A stretch of DNA of 64,000 nucleotides from Eutreptiella sp. 'Long Island Sound 2002' (taxonomy: Eukaryota; Euglenozoa; Euglenophyceae; Eutreptiales; Eutreptiaceae). Location of the stretch: contig OZ038382.1 in assembly GCA_964036045.1 (NCBI GenBank), positions 107,902,578-107,966,577 of the forward strand, given 5' to 3'. The notes below the pieces were generated by a model that had not been told where the DNA came from, did not search any database, and saw nothing but the letters and a program-made list of their open reading frames with translations. Both the position numbers and the translations under genes were made by a program. Shown piece after piece: positions 12,546-23,704 of the stretch (positions are counted from its first letter, which is position 1; every line of letters starts with the position of its first letter).

Positions 12546-14760
12546 ATGGGAGGGGGGGGGGGGGGGGCTAGATTGGAGGAACCTGACGATGATGATGGTG
12601 ATGATGATGGGGATGGTGCTGATGCCGATTACAGAACCCAAGGGAAGACGGTGGGTATGAGGGGGACGATGTTGTGGTCGCCGTGTCCCATGTTGACGTC
12701 CTGCCCGTTGCTTTTGACCCTTCAGATGCTGCCGTAAAACTGCTGGTTGAACTCTCTAAGTACGACCCTACTGTTTTGTCATGTGTTTCGCATGCTGATG
12801 TGGGGTCAGTGTTTTGTGTTGACCCGAATAGCCACTCAAGGCCTTTTTCTTAACCCAACCGTGCCTAAAATATTTTTCACCGTGGAGGGGTTTTTTAATA
12901 CCCTCTTTTTGCCCTTTTATGAGGCCACCATGTTAGGGACACTAGACGGCCATCCAATTGCGGAAGGGGAGAGGCTGCCTACCATGCCACAAGATAGCAT
13001 CGCCAGTCAAACATCGAGCCAAGCGGCCAATCCAGCCACAGAGAAAGCAAATGGGGGATCGAAGGTGCGCCAAATGTCACAGAGGCGCATCGATCAACTT
13101 GGGTATGCAAAGAAATGGTCAAGGTGCCACTGATGAAGATGAAGTTCGATCTGCAGATGACACGGGCGCAAAACGGGCCGTGGGATGAGGACATTGTGTG
13201 GAGAGGGACTAAAGTTTGGTTGCAAATCCGTCGAATCCATTGTTGCGTTGTTTTTAACTATGAAGAGACGACGGTCTGTCCAACGGGGCCCCATATGGCA
13301 GCTTCGCGTCCGCAACGCGAGCGCGTTTATTCGTCAACAGACCTCCTCGGCTTTCTGAAATTGCTTGTTTCCACTCATATGTGTCTTGGTACGCCCTTGG
13401 GGGGCACATGTGGGCACAAAGCTACAGAGGCTCCAAAAGGATTACACCGAAGTTGAGAAGGTATTGCCAGCCTATCTAAAACTTGTCTATGCCGAGGAAG
13501 CAGGCCTGATACCCCACTTGAGGTGCGAGAAATGCGATCCGGTGATCACAATGCCATCCAGCACAATGCTACGAAGTTGACGCTTGGCCAGATCGCATTA
13601 TGAATATATATTGGCGGAAGTACAGAAGACTGGCAAGGCTAAGGATCATTTGTTCGTGGCACTCCACAAAGCTAGACCCGTGAATTCAGATATCACAGCG
13701 GCGGGAAGATCACCCCCCCCCCCCGCTCCTCGACGCGGTCCGCCGGCAATCTACTTTTCTTCCGTCTCGATCCGCCCTCTCAATGTCCTATATGTTGTGC
13801 AACTGCTCCGCTAGTGCTGTCAGGATGCTGCATGGAAGCAGTGGAAGCCGCCGGTGACACTAGTGCAACTGAGCCATGGATGCATTGCCGACACCATGGA
13901 CAATTTCGAGACCACTTCCAAAGAAGGTATCCCATTGTCCCCTAGTGGGAACAAGGGCCTCAGTGTGTGAAATTCAAGCGGACACGGATTAGCGCGCTGC
14001 AGCGCATTCTTTTCTTACTTTCCCCTATGATGCAGCTCTCACCCCATTTGCGCTTTGACCTTTCATTGGACTTCATGGGGATCAAATCAACGAACTTGTT
14101 CGTTTCATTCGTGGATCCGATACGAAGCTGCCGGTGCTCGAGGGGAAAGCGCAGAACTTGAAGAAGGATAGGCTATGGGAATAGTTATATTTGCAACTTG
14201 ACAACAAACTCGTTCACCCATTGAGACGTGTGTGTGCTTGTTGCAATAGTCACGATATAATCCATGCCGCTTGTCGCACCGATGACATTGACAAATATGC
14301 ATGCCTCTTACAATCAATCCCCATGAGATGCAGCAGATCACAAAACTATTGGATGGGGCCTCACGTGCACCCAAGCTGAATTTAGGGCGATGGAATTGGT
14401 CAAAGGAAGAGCCGTATCTGTCGGTGGACTCTGTTAGCAAGGCGCCATTGTGGAGTGACATCGAGTGGGCAAATCTGCGAGCTGCCCTAACCAAGCCTCT
14501 GATTGAGCCACACCTTAACGTGATAGACAAGGAGAAGACCACGCGGGTCTGGTTGACAGCCCCGCAAAGAAATGAAGAACCAATTGGTCCTCATATTGAG
14601 GCCCTGACGCCCATTGCTGGAAAAGCCCTGCCCTGCGAAGTGGCGTTGCGGAACTACTCAATGGTGTGGACTCTGCACAGTCACGGTCCCGATTGCTCCA
14701 AATCCATGCCCAAAAAGTCTGATCGTGGTTCGGAATGCGGTGCAGCGCGTTAACTTGAAT
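12546..14760 (+). pseudogene. Decayed multi-frame coding region, unknown protein
   Basis: Protein-like sequence runs along the plus strand but changes frame several times. In order: an Asp-rich stretch (DDDDGDDDGDGADAD, about 12573-12630); VSHVDVLPVAFDPSDAAVK (12690 on); FLNPTVPKIFFTVEGF to KANGGSKV (about 12850-13060); a frame with a CEKCD motif running into HYEYILAEVQKTGKAKDHLF and WKQWKPPVTLVQLSHG (13400-13970); GDQINELVRFIRGSDTKLP to CACCNSHDIIHAACR (13996-14300); and KLNLGRWNWSKEEPYL to ALPCEVALRNYSMVW (14301-14753, TAA). In-frame interruptions include TGA at 13578 and TAG at 13812 and 14182. Frame changes coincide partly with C-runs. I do not recognise the family. The decay suggests a mobile-element gene. 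Confidence 0.55.
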
Positions 14761-15182
14761 TTTTCGGGTTTTCGGGTAAATCTGGACACAAAGAAGGAGC
14801 AACTCAATGATGTGCACCCTCTAATGCTAAACTGGCCCAAATAGGAGTCCCGATCGCTTTGCCTATGGGCATGCCGGTGCCGAACGTGTGGTGCACGGGC
14901 TTCTTTGTCGCGGCAGGGGCAGACATACACAAGGGACAATAGAAATGATTCCAATATCGGACAACATAATGAAGGCTTTCACACATGTGCCTGCGACCTC
15001 TTCTACTGTGTGTTGAAGTCGCACTTCATACATTTTGCTCCGACCGCATCATTTCAATTGGGCACCCATGCCTGGGTAACGTGTTGGCATGCTTGCGGTG
15101 CGTCACCGGACAGTCGCAATTCTACACATAATGAGAGATGCCGCACCAGCTACTAAAGCATTTGGCCCTTTGCATGCACGCA
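14761..15182. other. Unassigned stretch
   Basis: The frame beginning RNAVQRVNLNF at about 14737 ends in TAG at 14842. Beyond that no gene is recognised. Confidence 0.35.
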
Positions 15183-15400
15183 CAAGGATGTGACTATTCA
15201 ATGACCTCTGAATTGAGGGGCAGTTTGCACATTCCATGCCCTATTCCCCTACATCTATGGCGTTATGAGTTGACGTATAGTTTGCACAATCTAGGCACTA
15301 CTCATTAGTCTTTGAGTTGGCGGATAGTCTGCCCACTAAGGGTACTACTCATTGGGCTTTGATTTGACGGCCATCCAGCGCATTGCATGGACTACTCACT
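15183..15400. repeat. Degenerate tandem repeat, about 48-60 bp
   Basis: Three to four degenerate units of CACTACTCATTGGGCTTTGA followed by GTTGACGGATAGTCTGCACA. The same family lies at 19415-19600, with a single unit near 10840 and a fragment near 42750. Confidence 0.7.
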
Positions 15401-15874
15401 AAGATTTATGTCGACGTAAAATTTGAAAACGGTAAGCACTACCAACTTAGGCGGCTCTTTCCGACGGTGTACCTCGCGGGCGCGGGCCACGTATTTTTGG
15501 GCAACTCAAAAACTCGAAATTATACCCAATTTTTGGGGTTTTCCTTTTTTTTTGTTGTGGTCGCTCACTTCGTTGTTATCTTGACCCGCTCATTTTGCAG
15601 GACACCTGCCGATGGTCCATACGAAAACAGAGAGAACATGGTATCAAATCTGCAAGGTACAAACAGAAACGCCGTGCAACGTGTTCTTTTCAAAAATAAC
15701 ACTATTGTACACTCATTGGAGCCTTCGTGTAATACAGTGACGGGCCTAGACGAACTGCACCCAATGTCCGTGACTTGTATGCCGAGTGAGTTGTCCACGG
15801 TGGATTACAATGATGGGGTTTTGCGATCCATCGTCCTTGTTCATGGGCCATCTGGTCCATTGCACTTCCTTTGA
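15383..15874 (+). CDS. Unrecognised ORF, possibly spliced
   Basis: An uninterrupted 163-residue frame ending in TGA. The middle is a T-rich segment that ends in TCATTTTGCAG, which looks like a 3' splice site, so the frame may be two exons around an intron beginning at one of the GT sites near 15490. The 3' half has protein-like composition (ADGPYENRENMVSNLQG, TGLDELHPMSVT) and contains NRNAVQRVLFKNN, a motif that recurs nearby. No family recognised; this could be chance. Confidence 0.3.
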   Translation: MHGLLTKIYVDVKFENGKHYQLRRLFPTVYLAGAGHVFLGNSKTRNYTQFLGFSFFFVVVAHFVVILTRSFCRTPADGPYENRENMVSNLQGTNRNAVQRVLFKNNTIVHSLEPSCNTVTGLDELHPMSVTCMPSELSTVDYNDGVLRSIVLVHGPSGPLHFL

Positions 15875-16269
15875 AGGAAGGTGCATAAAAGTCCATGTTC
15901 TTTGAAAGAACTCGATGCAGCGCGTTATTTTCTGCATTACCAAGCAATGATGTGTTCTCTACATATCTTGAGCTGTGTCCTTTCATACACATTGGTAAAA
16001 TGTGTTCCTCTGCGTCGTTTGCTTTGCCTATGTTCGTCATAGTTGCATCGTCTTTGCGTTGTCGCCGATGTCTTTTACCCGTTACTCTTGTTTGTTACGC
16101 CGTATTAGTCTGTCTTACAATGTTTTTATTTCGCTAGCATTGGACCATCAGATCTTCTATTATTGAACATTAACGCTTTGTAGCGTGTTCTTCGGCATTT
16201 TCCAAGGGGTACGGGTACACTGTGGCCTCCAACTGTCTTGGTCGTGGCGTTATGGCAACCGAACCTATG
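15875..16269. other. Unassigned; inverted copy of RNAVQRV motif
   Basis: Near 15900-15930 the minus strand carries NNALHRVLSKN, an inverted relative of the 15660 motif. No gene recognised. Confidence 0.35.
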
Positions 16270-16800
16270 TGCATGGGCACGGGGGGGCGGCCGGGCCCGG
16301 TCCTTGTATGCGAGACCCCCCAGCCCCCCCCCCCCCCCCGGGTTTTGAAAGATAGTGGTGCCGGGTCGGCCACCAGCAAGTGTCCCTAGAGAAAACTATC
16401 CGGCACCGAAGGCGCCAATTTTTTTTCTCATACCATGTGTATATACTCAAAATGCTCAAAATTTTGTAGAGAATTCATATTTGGGCTATAGGAGGGCTGC
16501 AGGCCCTAATAGCAACCCTAGCCCTAACCCTAACCCTAACCCTAGCCCTAGCCCTAACCCTAGGGCTAACCCTAACCCCAGGGCTAACCTTAACCCTAAC
16601 CTTAACCCTAACCCTAACCCTAACCCCCCCCCTCACCCCATCCGACGCCCCCCTGACCCCCGGCCAGACCCCCCCCCCGACCCCCGGCAGGACCCCCCCC
16701 CAGACCCCCGGTAGGACCCCCCCCGACCCCCAGCCGGACCCCCCCCGAACCCCGGCTGGACCCCCCCCAAACTCTGCCTCCCCCCCCCCCCCTGGGGGGT
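16270..16800. repeat. C-rich repeat, copy 1, with telomere-like core
   Basis: Starts with CGGCCGGGCCCGGTCC, continues through a long C-run and GGGTTTTGAAAGATAGTGG, and ends at GGGGGGTATGTCGCATCAGC. The same landmarks in the same order occur at 18390-18945. This copy carries an extra telomere-like stretch (16500-16625) and successive C-runs spaced by GACCCCCGG-type linkers. Confidence 0.7.
16500..16625. repeat. Interstitial telomere-like repeats (CCCTAA)n
   Basis: About 20 degenerate copies of CCCTAA with CCCTAG and CCTTAA variants, equivalent to TTAGGG on the minus strand. It is embedded between C-rich blocks and is not at a chromosome end. A shorter patch is at 37140-37200. Confidence 0.8.
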
Positions 16801-17348
16801 ATGTCGCATCAGCACCGGTTGTAGTCGCCCCCCTGTGTGCATGGGACCTTGGGTGAAGGCGGAGCCATTGAGGTACACTCGTTCACCCTCGCGGGCTTGT
16901 GGGTGTCGCACCGCCTCAGCTAAGACATGGTAGCCCCATTTCGTGAGCGCACTGGCATCAAGGAGAGGGACGGTGCCGGGGACTTTGAAGGTGTAACCCC
17001 CGTAGCTTTTGATGGCTGGGGCAAGCCTCGTGGGGGCAGATATATTTGGCACGGGAAACCATCTAGCCGGGGAATCAGGGCCACGTGCACGGGTGTGGGT
17101 CGCTGGGGTTGCGGCCGAGTCTCGAGAGAGTGGAGTTGGAAGTGATCATCATCCATGATGGTGCTGTCGGTATTATCAACAGAGAACTGAACCACTACCA
17201 ACCTAGGGTGGTGAGAGACTATCTCCGTGTGGTATGATTCGCCGAACCGGTTATGCACCATTTCCCCAGGGTGAAGGTCCTTACCTAGGCAGGGACTCAT
17301 GGCGCCGAACCCGTGTGCGTGCATGCCCATGATAAGGGTGGCAGCCAC
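16795..17348 (-). pseudogene. Decayed minus-strand coding region, unknown protein
   Basis: On the minus strand two frames are joined by one frameshift near 17050. The first (from about 17345) reads MAATLIMGMHAHGFGAMSP, later GEMVHNRFGESYHTEIVS and LVVVQFSVDNTDSTIMDDD. The second reads LAPAIKSYGGYTFKVPG, then LLDASALTKWGYHVLAEAV and ends at GGRLQPVLMRHTP at the edge of the C-rich repeat. The compact residue mix with Gly, aromatic and small residues looks like a folded domain. It is back-to-back with the plus-strand coding region starting at 17358, so the pair may be divergent genes of one element. Family not recognised. Confidence 0.5.
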
Positions 17349-17357
17349 ATGCCGGTG

Positions 17358-18330
17358 GCTTTTGTAACGGGACTGTCAGCACGGTCCAGATTTTCTGCTT
17401 TACACAAAGCGCACCAGACCAGGCAGAGGCGCCACTGAGACTGCAACACTGGCGCAACAGTGCTGCGGCGTGTGAATGAGCCAGTGTTTACCTGGAAAGT
17501 GATGTGAAGTTCTTGCAGACACAGCTGAGGGATGCAGATGAGACTGCTGGCTGGCAATTTGTCACTACTGAGTTTTATGAGAAGGGGTTCATGCATTCGA
17601 CGTCTGTGCATGAGGAGCGGATCTGTACTTTTGCCATTCCATCTAAGTTTTCCTGTAAGGTGCCTAACGTGTTTGTGATTGACCAAGGATAGTACAAAAG
17701 CCGAGTGGCACTACGTGTAGCAGACAGGGCCCTCCGTGCTTTGAATAGAATTCCCAATGTTGACAGCGTCGAGATTGAGGAGTTGTGGCTGCTTTGCATA
17801 ACCAGCAGTCCCGTCGTGCCTGCCCAATTGATGTCCTTCCTGCCAGAGGCACCGAATGTTACCACCTGCTGCACGGGTCATGCCGGTCGGTTTCCCGATT
17901 TGATCGCACAGGTTATTTCTAATGTCCAGGACATTGATGCCATGTATGTGGTCAGGGAGGACATGTTTCCCAAGTTGTCTCATTGCATGCCGGTGTCGTT
18001 ACGAAACCCGGTGATGAGGATGCAGGTGACGATGATGGGGAGGGGGACGCGGAGAGTGGATAGCTAGTGCCCCCCCCCCCCCCCAACCCTAGGCAACAAG
18101 AAACCCCCCACCAAGTGTCCCAAGCCTCAGGAACCAAGGTGTAGTGATGATAGTGAGAAGCCAGAGTTGCGGAAGACGAAGCAGGATAAAAAAACATGCA
18201 GCGCGTGTTACAATTTTTCAAAACGGGGTCGAAAGGGCAAAGGGCGCCAAGCGTGCCGCCAAGAAGAAGAATTGGTCTGTTGTATGTAGCAGCCGAGTGT
18301 TTGTAATCCCAAAAACAGGTACTCCATGTT
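17358..18330 (+). pseudogene. Decayed coding region with acidic linker and zinc-finger-like tail
   Basis: The frame opens near 17358 and reads ADQAEAPLRLQHWRNSAAA-type sequence to a TGA near 17488, then about 67 codons (FLQTQLRDADETAGWQFVT, KFSCKVPNVFVIDQG) to TAG at 17690. It continues in the same frame for another 120 codons (YKSRVALRVADRALRALN, IEELWLLCITSSPVVPAQL, PNVTTCCTGHAGRFPDL). A frameshift near 18010 leads to an acidic tail (DEDAGDDDGEGDAESG), a Pro-rich linker at a C-run, and a basic segment with a possible zinc-binding set, KTCSACYNFSKRGRKGKGR then QACR and VCC. The acidic linker resembles that at 12.6 kb. Family unknown; a transposon protein is the likely source. Confidence 0.55.
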
Positions 18331-18379
18331 GATCTCATTTACCCTCTATGAGCATATATTGTAATGCATTTTCCTGCCG

Positions 18380-18945
18380 GAACGTGCCACAAGGGGGCAA
18401 CCGGGCCCGGTCTTTGTGTGCAACACCCCTAGCCCCCCCCCCCCCCCCCGGGTTTTGTGAGATAGTGGTGTTGGGGCCATGGCGCCAACGGCACCGAAGT
18501 TTTTTTGTGCATGCTTCCCTTTCATCAAACCATCCATGTTTTGAGCGCCAAATTAGCACGACGAGGCGCTGATCAAACGTCCTTTGTTGCACACTGAAGA
18601 TCACCGCAACCACTAGGGATACAGCTACCCATAGGCAGCCCCTACTTCACAGCAGCCACCAGCAGCTTCCCCAAACCCGCCCTAGACACACAGTCCCCCT
18701 TTAGGTGTTCATGTGGTACTGGTATGTCGCGTGTCGGCCCCCCCACCTTGGAAACCTCCCCCCCCCACGGGTGAAGCCCCCACCACACCCTCCGCCCGAC
18801 CCCCCCCCCCGGACCCTCCAGCTAACCCCCCCGCTTCCAACCGACCCCCCCAACTGCCCACTAGCCCCCCCCCCCCTCCACAAGTTTTAATAGATAACTA
18901 GGGGGGTGTCGCATCAGGAACGGTTGTAGTCGCTCCCATACTGTC
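18380..18945. repeat. C-rich repeat, copy 2
   Basis: Same landmarks as 16270-16800: ACCGGGCCCGGTCTTTGTG, long C-run, GGGTTTTGTGAGATAGTGG, CGGCACCGAAG, a second C-rich tract, and GGGGGGTGTCGCATCAGG at the end. It lacks the telomere-like core. Confidence 0.7.
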
Positions 18946-19414
18946 AGAGGTCGTGTGTCCTACCCGTCTGTAAGGTACCACCTCATTGGACGCATTACAT
19001 CTCATTTCTGTTTGTATGGCTCCTTGACAGACCGCCGACGAGTCCACTATCACCTAGTGAGGAATTTGGGTTCATGAGTTGTGTCGTGCATGCCTGCTGC
19101 CTTGTGTTTGTTCATTCCGGTGTTGTTTCGGAGGACTTGAAGGTTTGAATTTTCAACCCTCAACAATACACACCTCTTTCTGTAGGGTTGACAAAAACGA
19201 TATGCCAAACCCAGTAATTTGTTGCTCCCTGGACAGGTGGGCAAATGGGTGATTTGTGGAAAAACTCATTTGTAGACCATGTTTTCACACATGCCAAACA
19301 CATTCAATTTTCATCTCCATTTTTAACAAGCCTTTTTCGCAATTTTGCCGGAACAAACTTCGGGTTTAGGGACGCCCTTCGAAAGAGCCGCCTGGTATTG
19401 ATCGGTCTCGGCAC
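18946..19414. other. Unassigned stretch
   Basis: No gene, RNA or repeat recognised on either strand. Confidence 0.4.
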
Positions 19415-19600
19415 TAACGGATAGTATGCACACTCTAGGAACTACTCATTGGGCTTTGAGTTGATAGATGCTCTACACATTCCTTGTTAATACTCATTGG
19501 GCTTTGGTCCGACGGATAGTCTCCTTGCTCTAGGCACTACTGAATGGGCTTTTAGTTGAGCGATGGTCGGCACATTCCCTGTGCTACTCATTGCTGTAAA
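19415..19600. repeat. Degenerate tandem repeat, second array
   Basis: Three to four units of CTACTCATTGGGCTTTGAG with GACGGATAGTCTNCNC spacers; same family as 15183-15400. Confidence 0.7.
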
Positions 19601-20437
19601 CTTTGGTTCACCGAGTCGTGATGTGCACTACTTGCTAAATCTTGTTGAATCTCTTGCACTTGCTTGTCAATGTCAATTCTCCATTTTGTCATTTGTCTCC
19701 ACTTATCATTATTCTCCTCGGCAAGTTTGGTGAATGTCCTCTCCGATATTTCTTTGAACTCGACCGGATTTTCTTTCTCTATGCCATTAAGGTGTGGAAA
19801 GGGTGGACGGCTCATTGGCTCATGAGGCTAAACGCTATGTCACTGCGTACATGATGGATTTTCTAGAAACTGAGGCTATGCTGATGAAGAAGCTACAACG
19901 AAGGCGGATCCCAAGGATCATTGTGGTCTTTTTGGGCACCCGTCCGGTTATTGGGTAGTAGACAAACCGACAAGCCACCCCCTTCATTCCCCCCATAGCG
20001 TTGGCCAACGACATGCTCTGTATTCGGCGCAATGCTAGGGCCTCCACTTGGGTAATAAACCGTGGTCGCTCCGGTGCAAAGGCCCCCGTGGTTTTGTGAG
20101 TTTTTATGTGTTCTAAATATGACGTTACATTTGCCCAAAATTTTGATGTAGTCAATGCCAGGTGGGCAATGCACACTTGAACACTGTGAAAGATACCCAT
20201 TGCTAAGGGGAAGTCGAATCAGACACGAAACTTTGTTTGATGTCACCTAAATGGCGAGATTACTACATCAAATTGGTTGGTTGAAATGTTGGCATTCGAG
20301 CTGGTCAAATAAGAAGTATCAATCACACACATCAGATTTGAGCCAATGGAAATAGGGTGATGGCATTCGTTTTTCTTGTCACTTTTATCCCCAACCACAC
20401 GGTTTTCGCTTTCGCGGATAGTATTACATGTAAGCAT
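19588..20437 (-). pseudogene. Decayed minus-strand coding region
   Basis: Reading the minus strand from 20437 down: NTIRESENRVVGDKSDKKN and GSNLMCVIDTSYLTSSNAN (to a TGA near 20243, preceded by a T-run ending in TTTTTAG that could be a splice acceptor); then LALTTSKFWANVTSYLEHI and PRFITQVEALALRRIQSMS in a second frame (20200 to about 19850); then IEKENPVEFKEISERTFTK and KWRQMTKWRIDIDKQVQEI in a third (19815-19588), which is charged and probably helical. Frame changes indicate a pseudogene, or exons whose junctions I cannot place. Family not recognised. Confidence 0.45.
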
Positions 20438-21399
20438 GACTGCACTAAAAAAAATAGTGTCTCAATTGGATGGCACAACGGGCACAATGAAAAAACCAAT
20501 ACATACTTGCTTACAAACAATCGAAGCATCAAACAAAGCACAATGCATTGGTGGGTGGTTTCCAAAGCACATCAATGAATGCAGCACATTGACCCGTTAT
20601 CCATTTGTGTGGGTGTTTTGATTTGCTTTACGATGCCACTTTTTGTCTTTTGCGTGCTTGTTTTCCAAGGTTTGCACATGTCCTCGGTTTAGGCAAACGG
20701 TGGCGAATAGCACAAAATGGGGGGCATTTTGGGCAAAAAGAAGTTGTGTTGTGCGGAGATGCCAATGTATCGCTACCTCCATTTTGAACCTACAAGCTCC
20801 TAGCGGAAAGGCAGCAACCCCCGCTTGCAGGCACAACACCCACTCTAGTCTACCCAGGGAACATTCCATATCTTTCCTACTCATCCTTCCCACTGACAAC
20901 CTCAACTACCCTCTCACGAGTCCTATAAACAATCCCTCTTTCTTGAGAGTTGTTAATTGCCCAAGGCGAAGGAGAGGGAATGTGCAAACGGAGATGAATT
21001 GTAGGGTCGGGAGCTCTCCTCACATCGCTTTCGGGCACAATGATTTTTGCCATTCTGCTGCAGAGATTTAGATTAGATTAGATTAGATTTACATATTTAG
21101 AGGATCAGGGCGAGTGTGTTATGGACCACTAGCCAAAAAACATAGATTTGCTCTTTCGTTGATGCGACCTTGTGCAGGGCTTATGGTTTTGGATTCGGTT
21201 TTTATGTCCCGCTTGAAGGCATACGTAAAATTTAAATGCCTAAATTGGATTGACTCTCTATAGGAGGCTAATTTTTTTGCCTTCATGAAGGCATTCAATC
21301 TAGCCTATTTTCTGTGCTACACAAATATATATATGTGTGTGTGTGTATATCCTCTTATCTACACCCCTCGCCCCAATTCTAGGTGGCTCCACCATACGG
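20438..21399. other. Unassigned, with simple repeats
   Basis: No gene assigned. Simple repeats: (GATTA)n at about 21065-21091 and AT/GT dinucleotides at about 21325-21350. Open frames at 20597-20905 (minus) and 20643-21071 (plus) overlap and neither stands out. Confidence 0.4.
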
Positions 21400-22350
21400 C
21401 TCTAAGGTACGCGCCAAGGGTACAACTTGGTACATACATGTGGGCGAAGGGGCTAAACTGGGTTAAATTGGGCTCAAAATGGGCTAAAAACATTTGTTTG
21501 AGCATCCCAAATGGTCCTGGATCACTTTTGGAAAAACGCGTTTTTGACCCATTTTTGACCCATATTTGGTCCCAAAACGGCCGATTTTCAAGGTATTTTG
21601 GGATTTTCCATGGCCCAAAACGCGTCACCACGGGCTCAAAACGGGCTAAAAACACTTGTTTGAGCATCCCAAGTGGTCTAGGAACAACTTTGGAAAAAAA
21701 ATTTTTTTTCGCCCCGGGGACCCTGGTGGACCCACCGTTGGCCCCAACCGTGCGCGGGCCGGCTGCCCTCCAGCTCCACCAAGTGACCACTGGAACGGGG
21801 GTTTAGGTGGCTCGTTGGGCGATTGCGATGCTTGGAAACCACAAAAAGTGGGGGGTTGTGGGTGGACTAGGTGCCCTCGGAAATCGGATTTGAGCCACAT
21901 AGCCCATGATACGGCCCGTGCTTGGTTTCGGGGGGTTGGTGCACATTGCGCGGATTTTGGGGCTTTTTGGTGCCTTTTTGGGCCGTTTCACGGACATATC
22001 GTGGAGTTGATGGGCACGAGAGGGCTCTTTGACATGGGGAAGTGACACTGCACTAGAGTGTAGCCACCGTTTCCCTTCGTTTGGGCGTTTTGCCCGGGTT
22101 TTGAGGCTCTTTTGGGCAAAAAATGGCTGTTTTTGGCCCAAAACTGGGCACGTTTGGGAGGACACCTCCCGACTTGGCGCCACCGCCCCGGGCCGCCACC
22201 GGTGAGTTTCTGGCTCAAAAGTTGGATTTGGCAAGGGCACCACCTAGGCTCCAAGATGGCAACATGGGCAAAAGATTCGAAGCGTTGGGACGGAGCAATG
22301 GCCAAAACGGCATGGAGACGTGCTTGTTGCTTGTTGTTGCTTGTTGTTAG
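21400..22350. repeat. Dispersed repeat family A, copy 1
   Basis: Landmarks shared with other copies: CACTTGTTTGAGCATCCC, GGTCTAGGAACAACTTTGG, GGTCCCAAAACGGCC, AGGTGCCCTCGGAA, CGTTTCCCTTCGTTTGG, CTGTTTTTGGCCCAAAACTG, GCCGCCACCGGTGAGTTTC, and a 3' end rich in TTGCTTGTTGTTGC. Open frames within it are frame-shifted between copies, so they are not counted as genes. Confidence 0.8.
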
Positions 22351-23704
22351 CGAGATTCAAGGGGAGAGGGATGTGGTAATATATAGCTTAAGGTGGCAAT
22401 GGGAACGGATAGCTTTGTCGCTAGGGCCAAGGTGTGTGGTTGGTGGTGCGTTGTTGGGTTGCCATTCCAAAATAGACTTCTTTGCAGGTCGTTTTGGTGG
22501 CGTAGACGGGCTACGGTGGTTGTGCCTTACTTTTATGTTCCCATGGGGGTCAATCCCGTTGATCTGCCGAGTCGAGGACCTATTTTCAAAAATTATGAAT
22601 CTTGATGTATGGTGGCTGTGGATAGGTACCAGCATTGGGGGTCTTTAAATTGAGTGTTTCCCATATTTTACAATTGCCCCCCCCCCGTTTCTGTGCAGCG
22701 GGGAGGCTGGCCCTTACCCACCACCATGTCCACCACAGCAAACATCACCACAGCACCAAGCTGAGTCGCATCCCAACTTTGGTGTATGCAAAAGCCTCAG
22801 TACCACAACAACACAGTGCAATCAATAATTTGCAACACAATTCAATCAAACATTGCGGGATGTCCATACATCCGCACGATGATCGGGCACTTGACCCAAA
22901 ACCGTCAAGGGTGGCTAGCTGGTGATCCACTGTGAACCGACCCTGATTGGGATCGTGTGGATCAGCGAGTTGACGACCACCAGCTTTGCAATATGTTTTG
23001 GGCTTTGGCCGTATTCTTGTTGTGATGTGTGGTAAGATTGATTTGAAATTGTCTTTGTCAAAATGATCTTTGGAGATTGTGGTGTTTTTTTGGTCTATAG
23101 TGTGTACAATCGCTACTAAAGGTGAGTGTTAGGTTTTTTTTGAAGTCGCCTTGCGTAGAAATATTCATTTCTTAGAAGTAGGAGTATGCTTGAGTGAAAA
23201 TGACTTGCTTTGCAAAACAAACATCGACTACATCTTGGTGTCACTGTGTGCAACACGGGAGAGGAGAGAATTTAGCTGAAAAGTGATGCTCAGCATAGGA
23301 ATAGAGAATTTCTAAAGGAACCGACTGCCCATTGTGTGCATACTATGACAGCCTCACGGGTTGCATTCAATCATGTTGCACGTTTTTGATTTGGTGTAAT
23401 TTGTTTATTACACCGCAAATGCCTGGTGGGCCCACCCGCCCACCGAGGCAGTGGCTTTCCCTGCACATAGGGATGCCAAGGTGTGTGCAGTTGCTTTGCT
23501 GGAGTATGCCTGGGTGGTAGCGACTTGCTTTGGAAAACACATGTTGACTGTATTCTAGTGTCACTGTGAGCAAGGTGGGACACAATTAGATTTAGCTGAA
23601 AATTATGGTCCGAATCAAAACACGGTGGTTGCTTTCCGGCGACCAAGTTTTGCCTGCCATTGTTTACATAATCTGAAAATATTGCCTTTAGGCCTTGGTC
23701 GGGT
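22351..23704. other. Unassigned stretch
   Basis: No gene recognised in 1.35 kb. GACTTGCTTTG with AAACA and a following ACATCTTGGTGTCACTGTG occurs twice (about 23203 and 23523), a diverged direct repeat of about 320 bp spacing. Confidence 0.4.

Noticed and set aside
16500-16625. A true chromosome end
   Set aside because: The repeats are degenerate and coding-like and repeat sequence continues for tens of kb on both sides.
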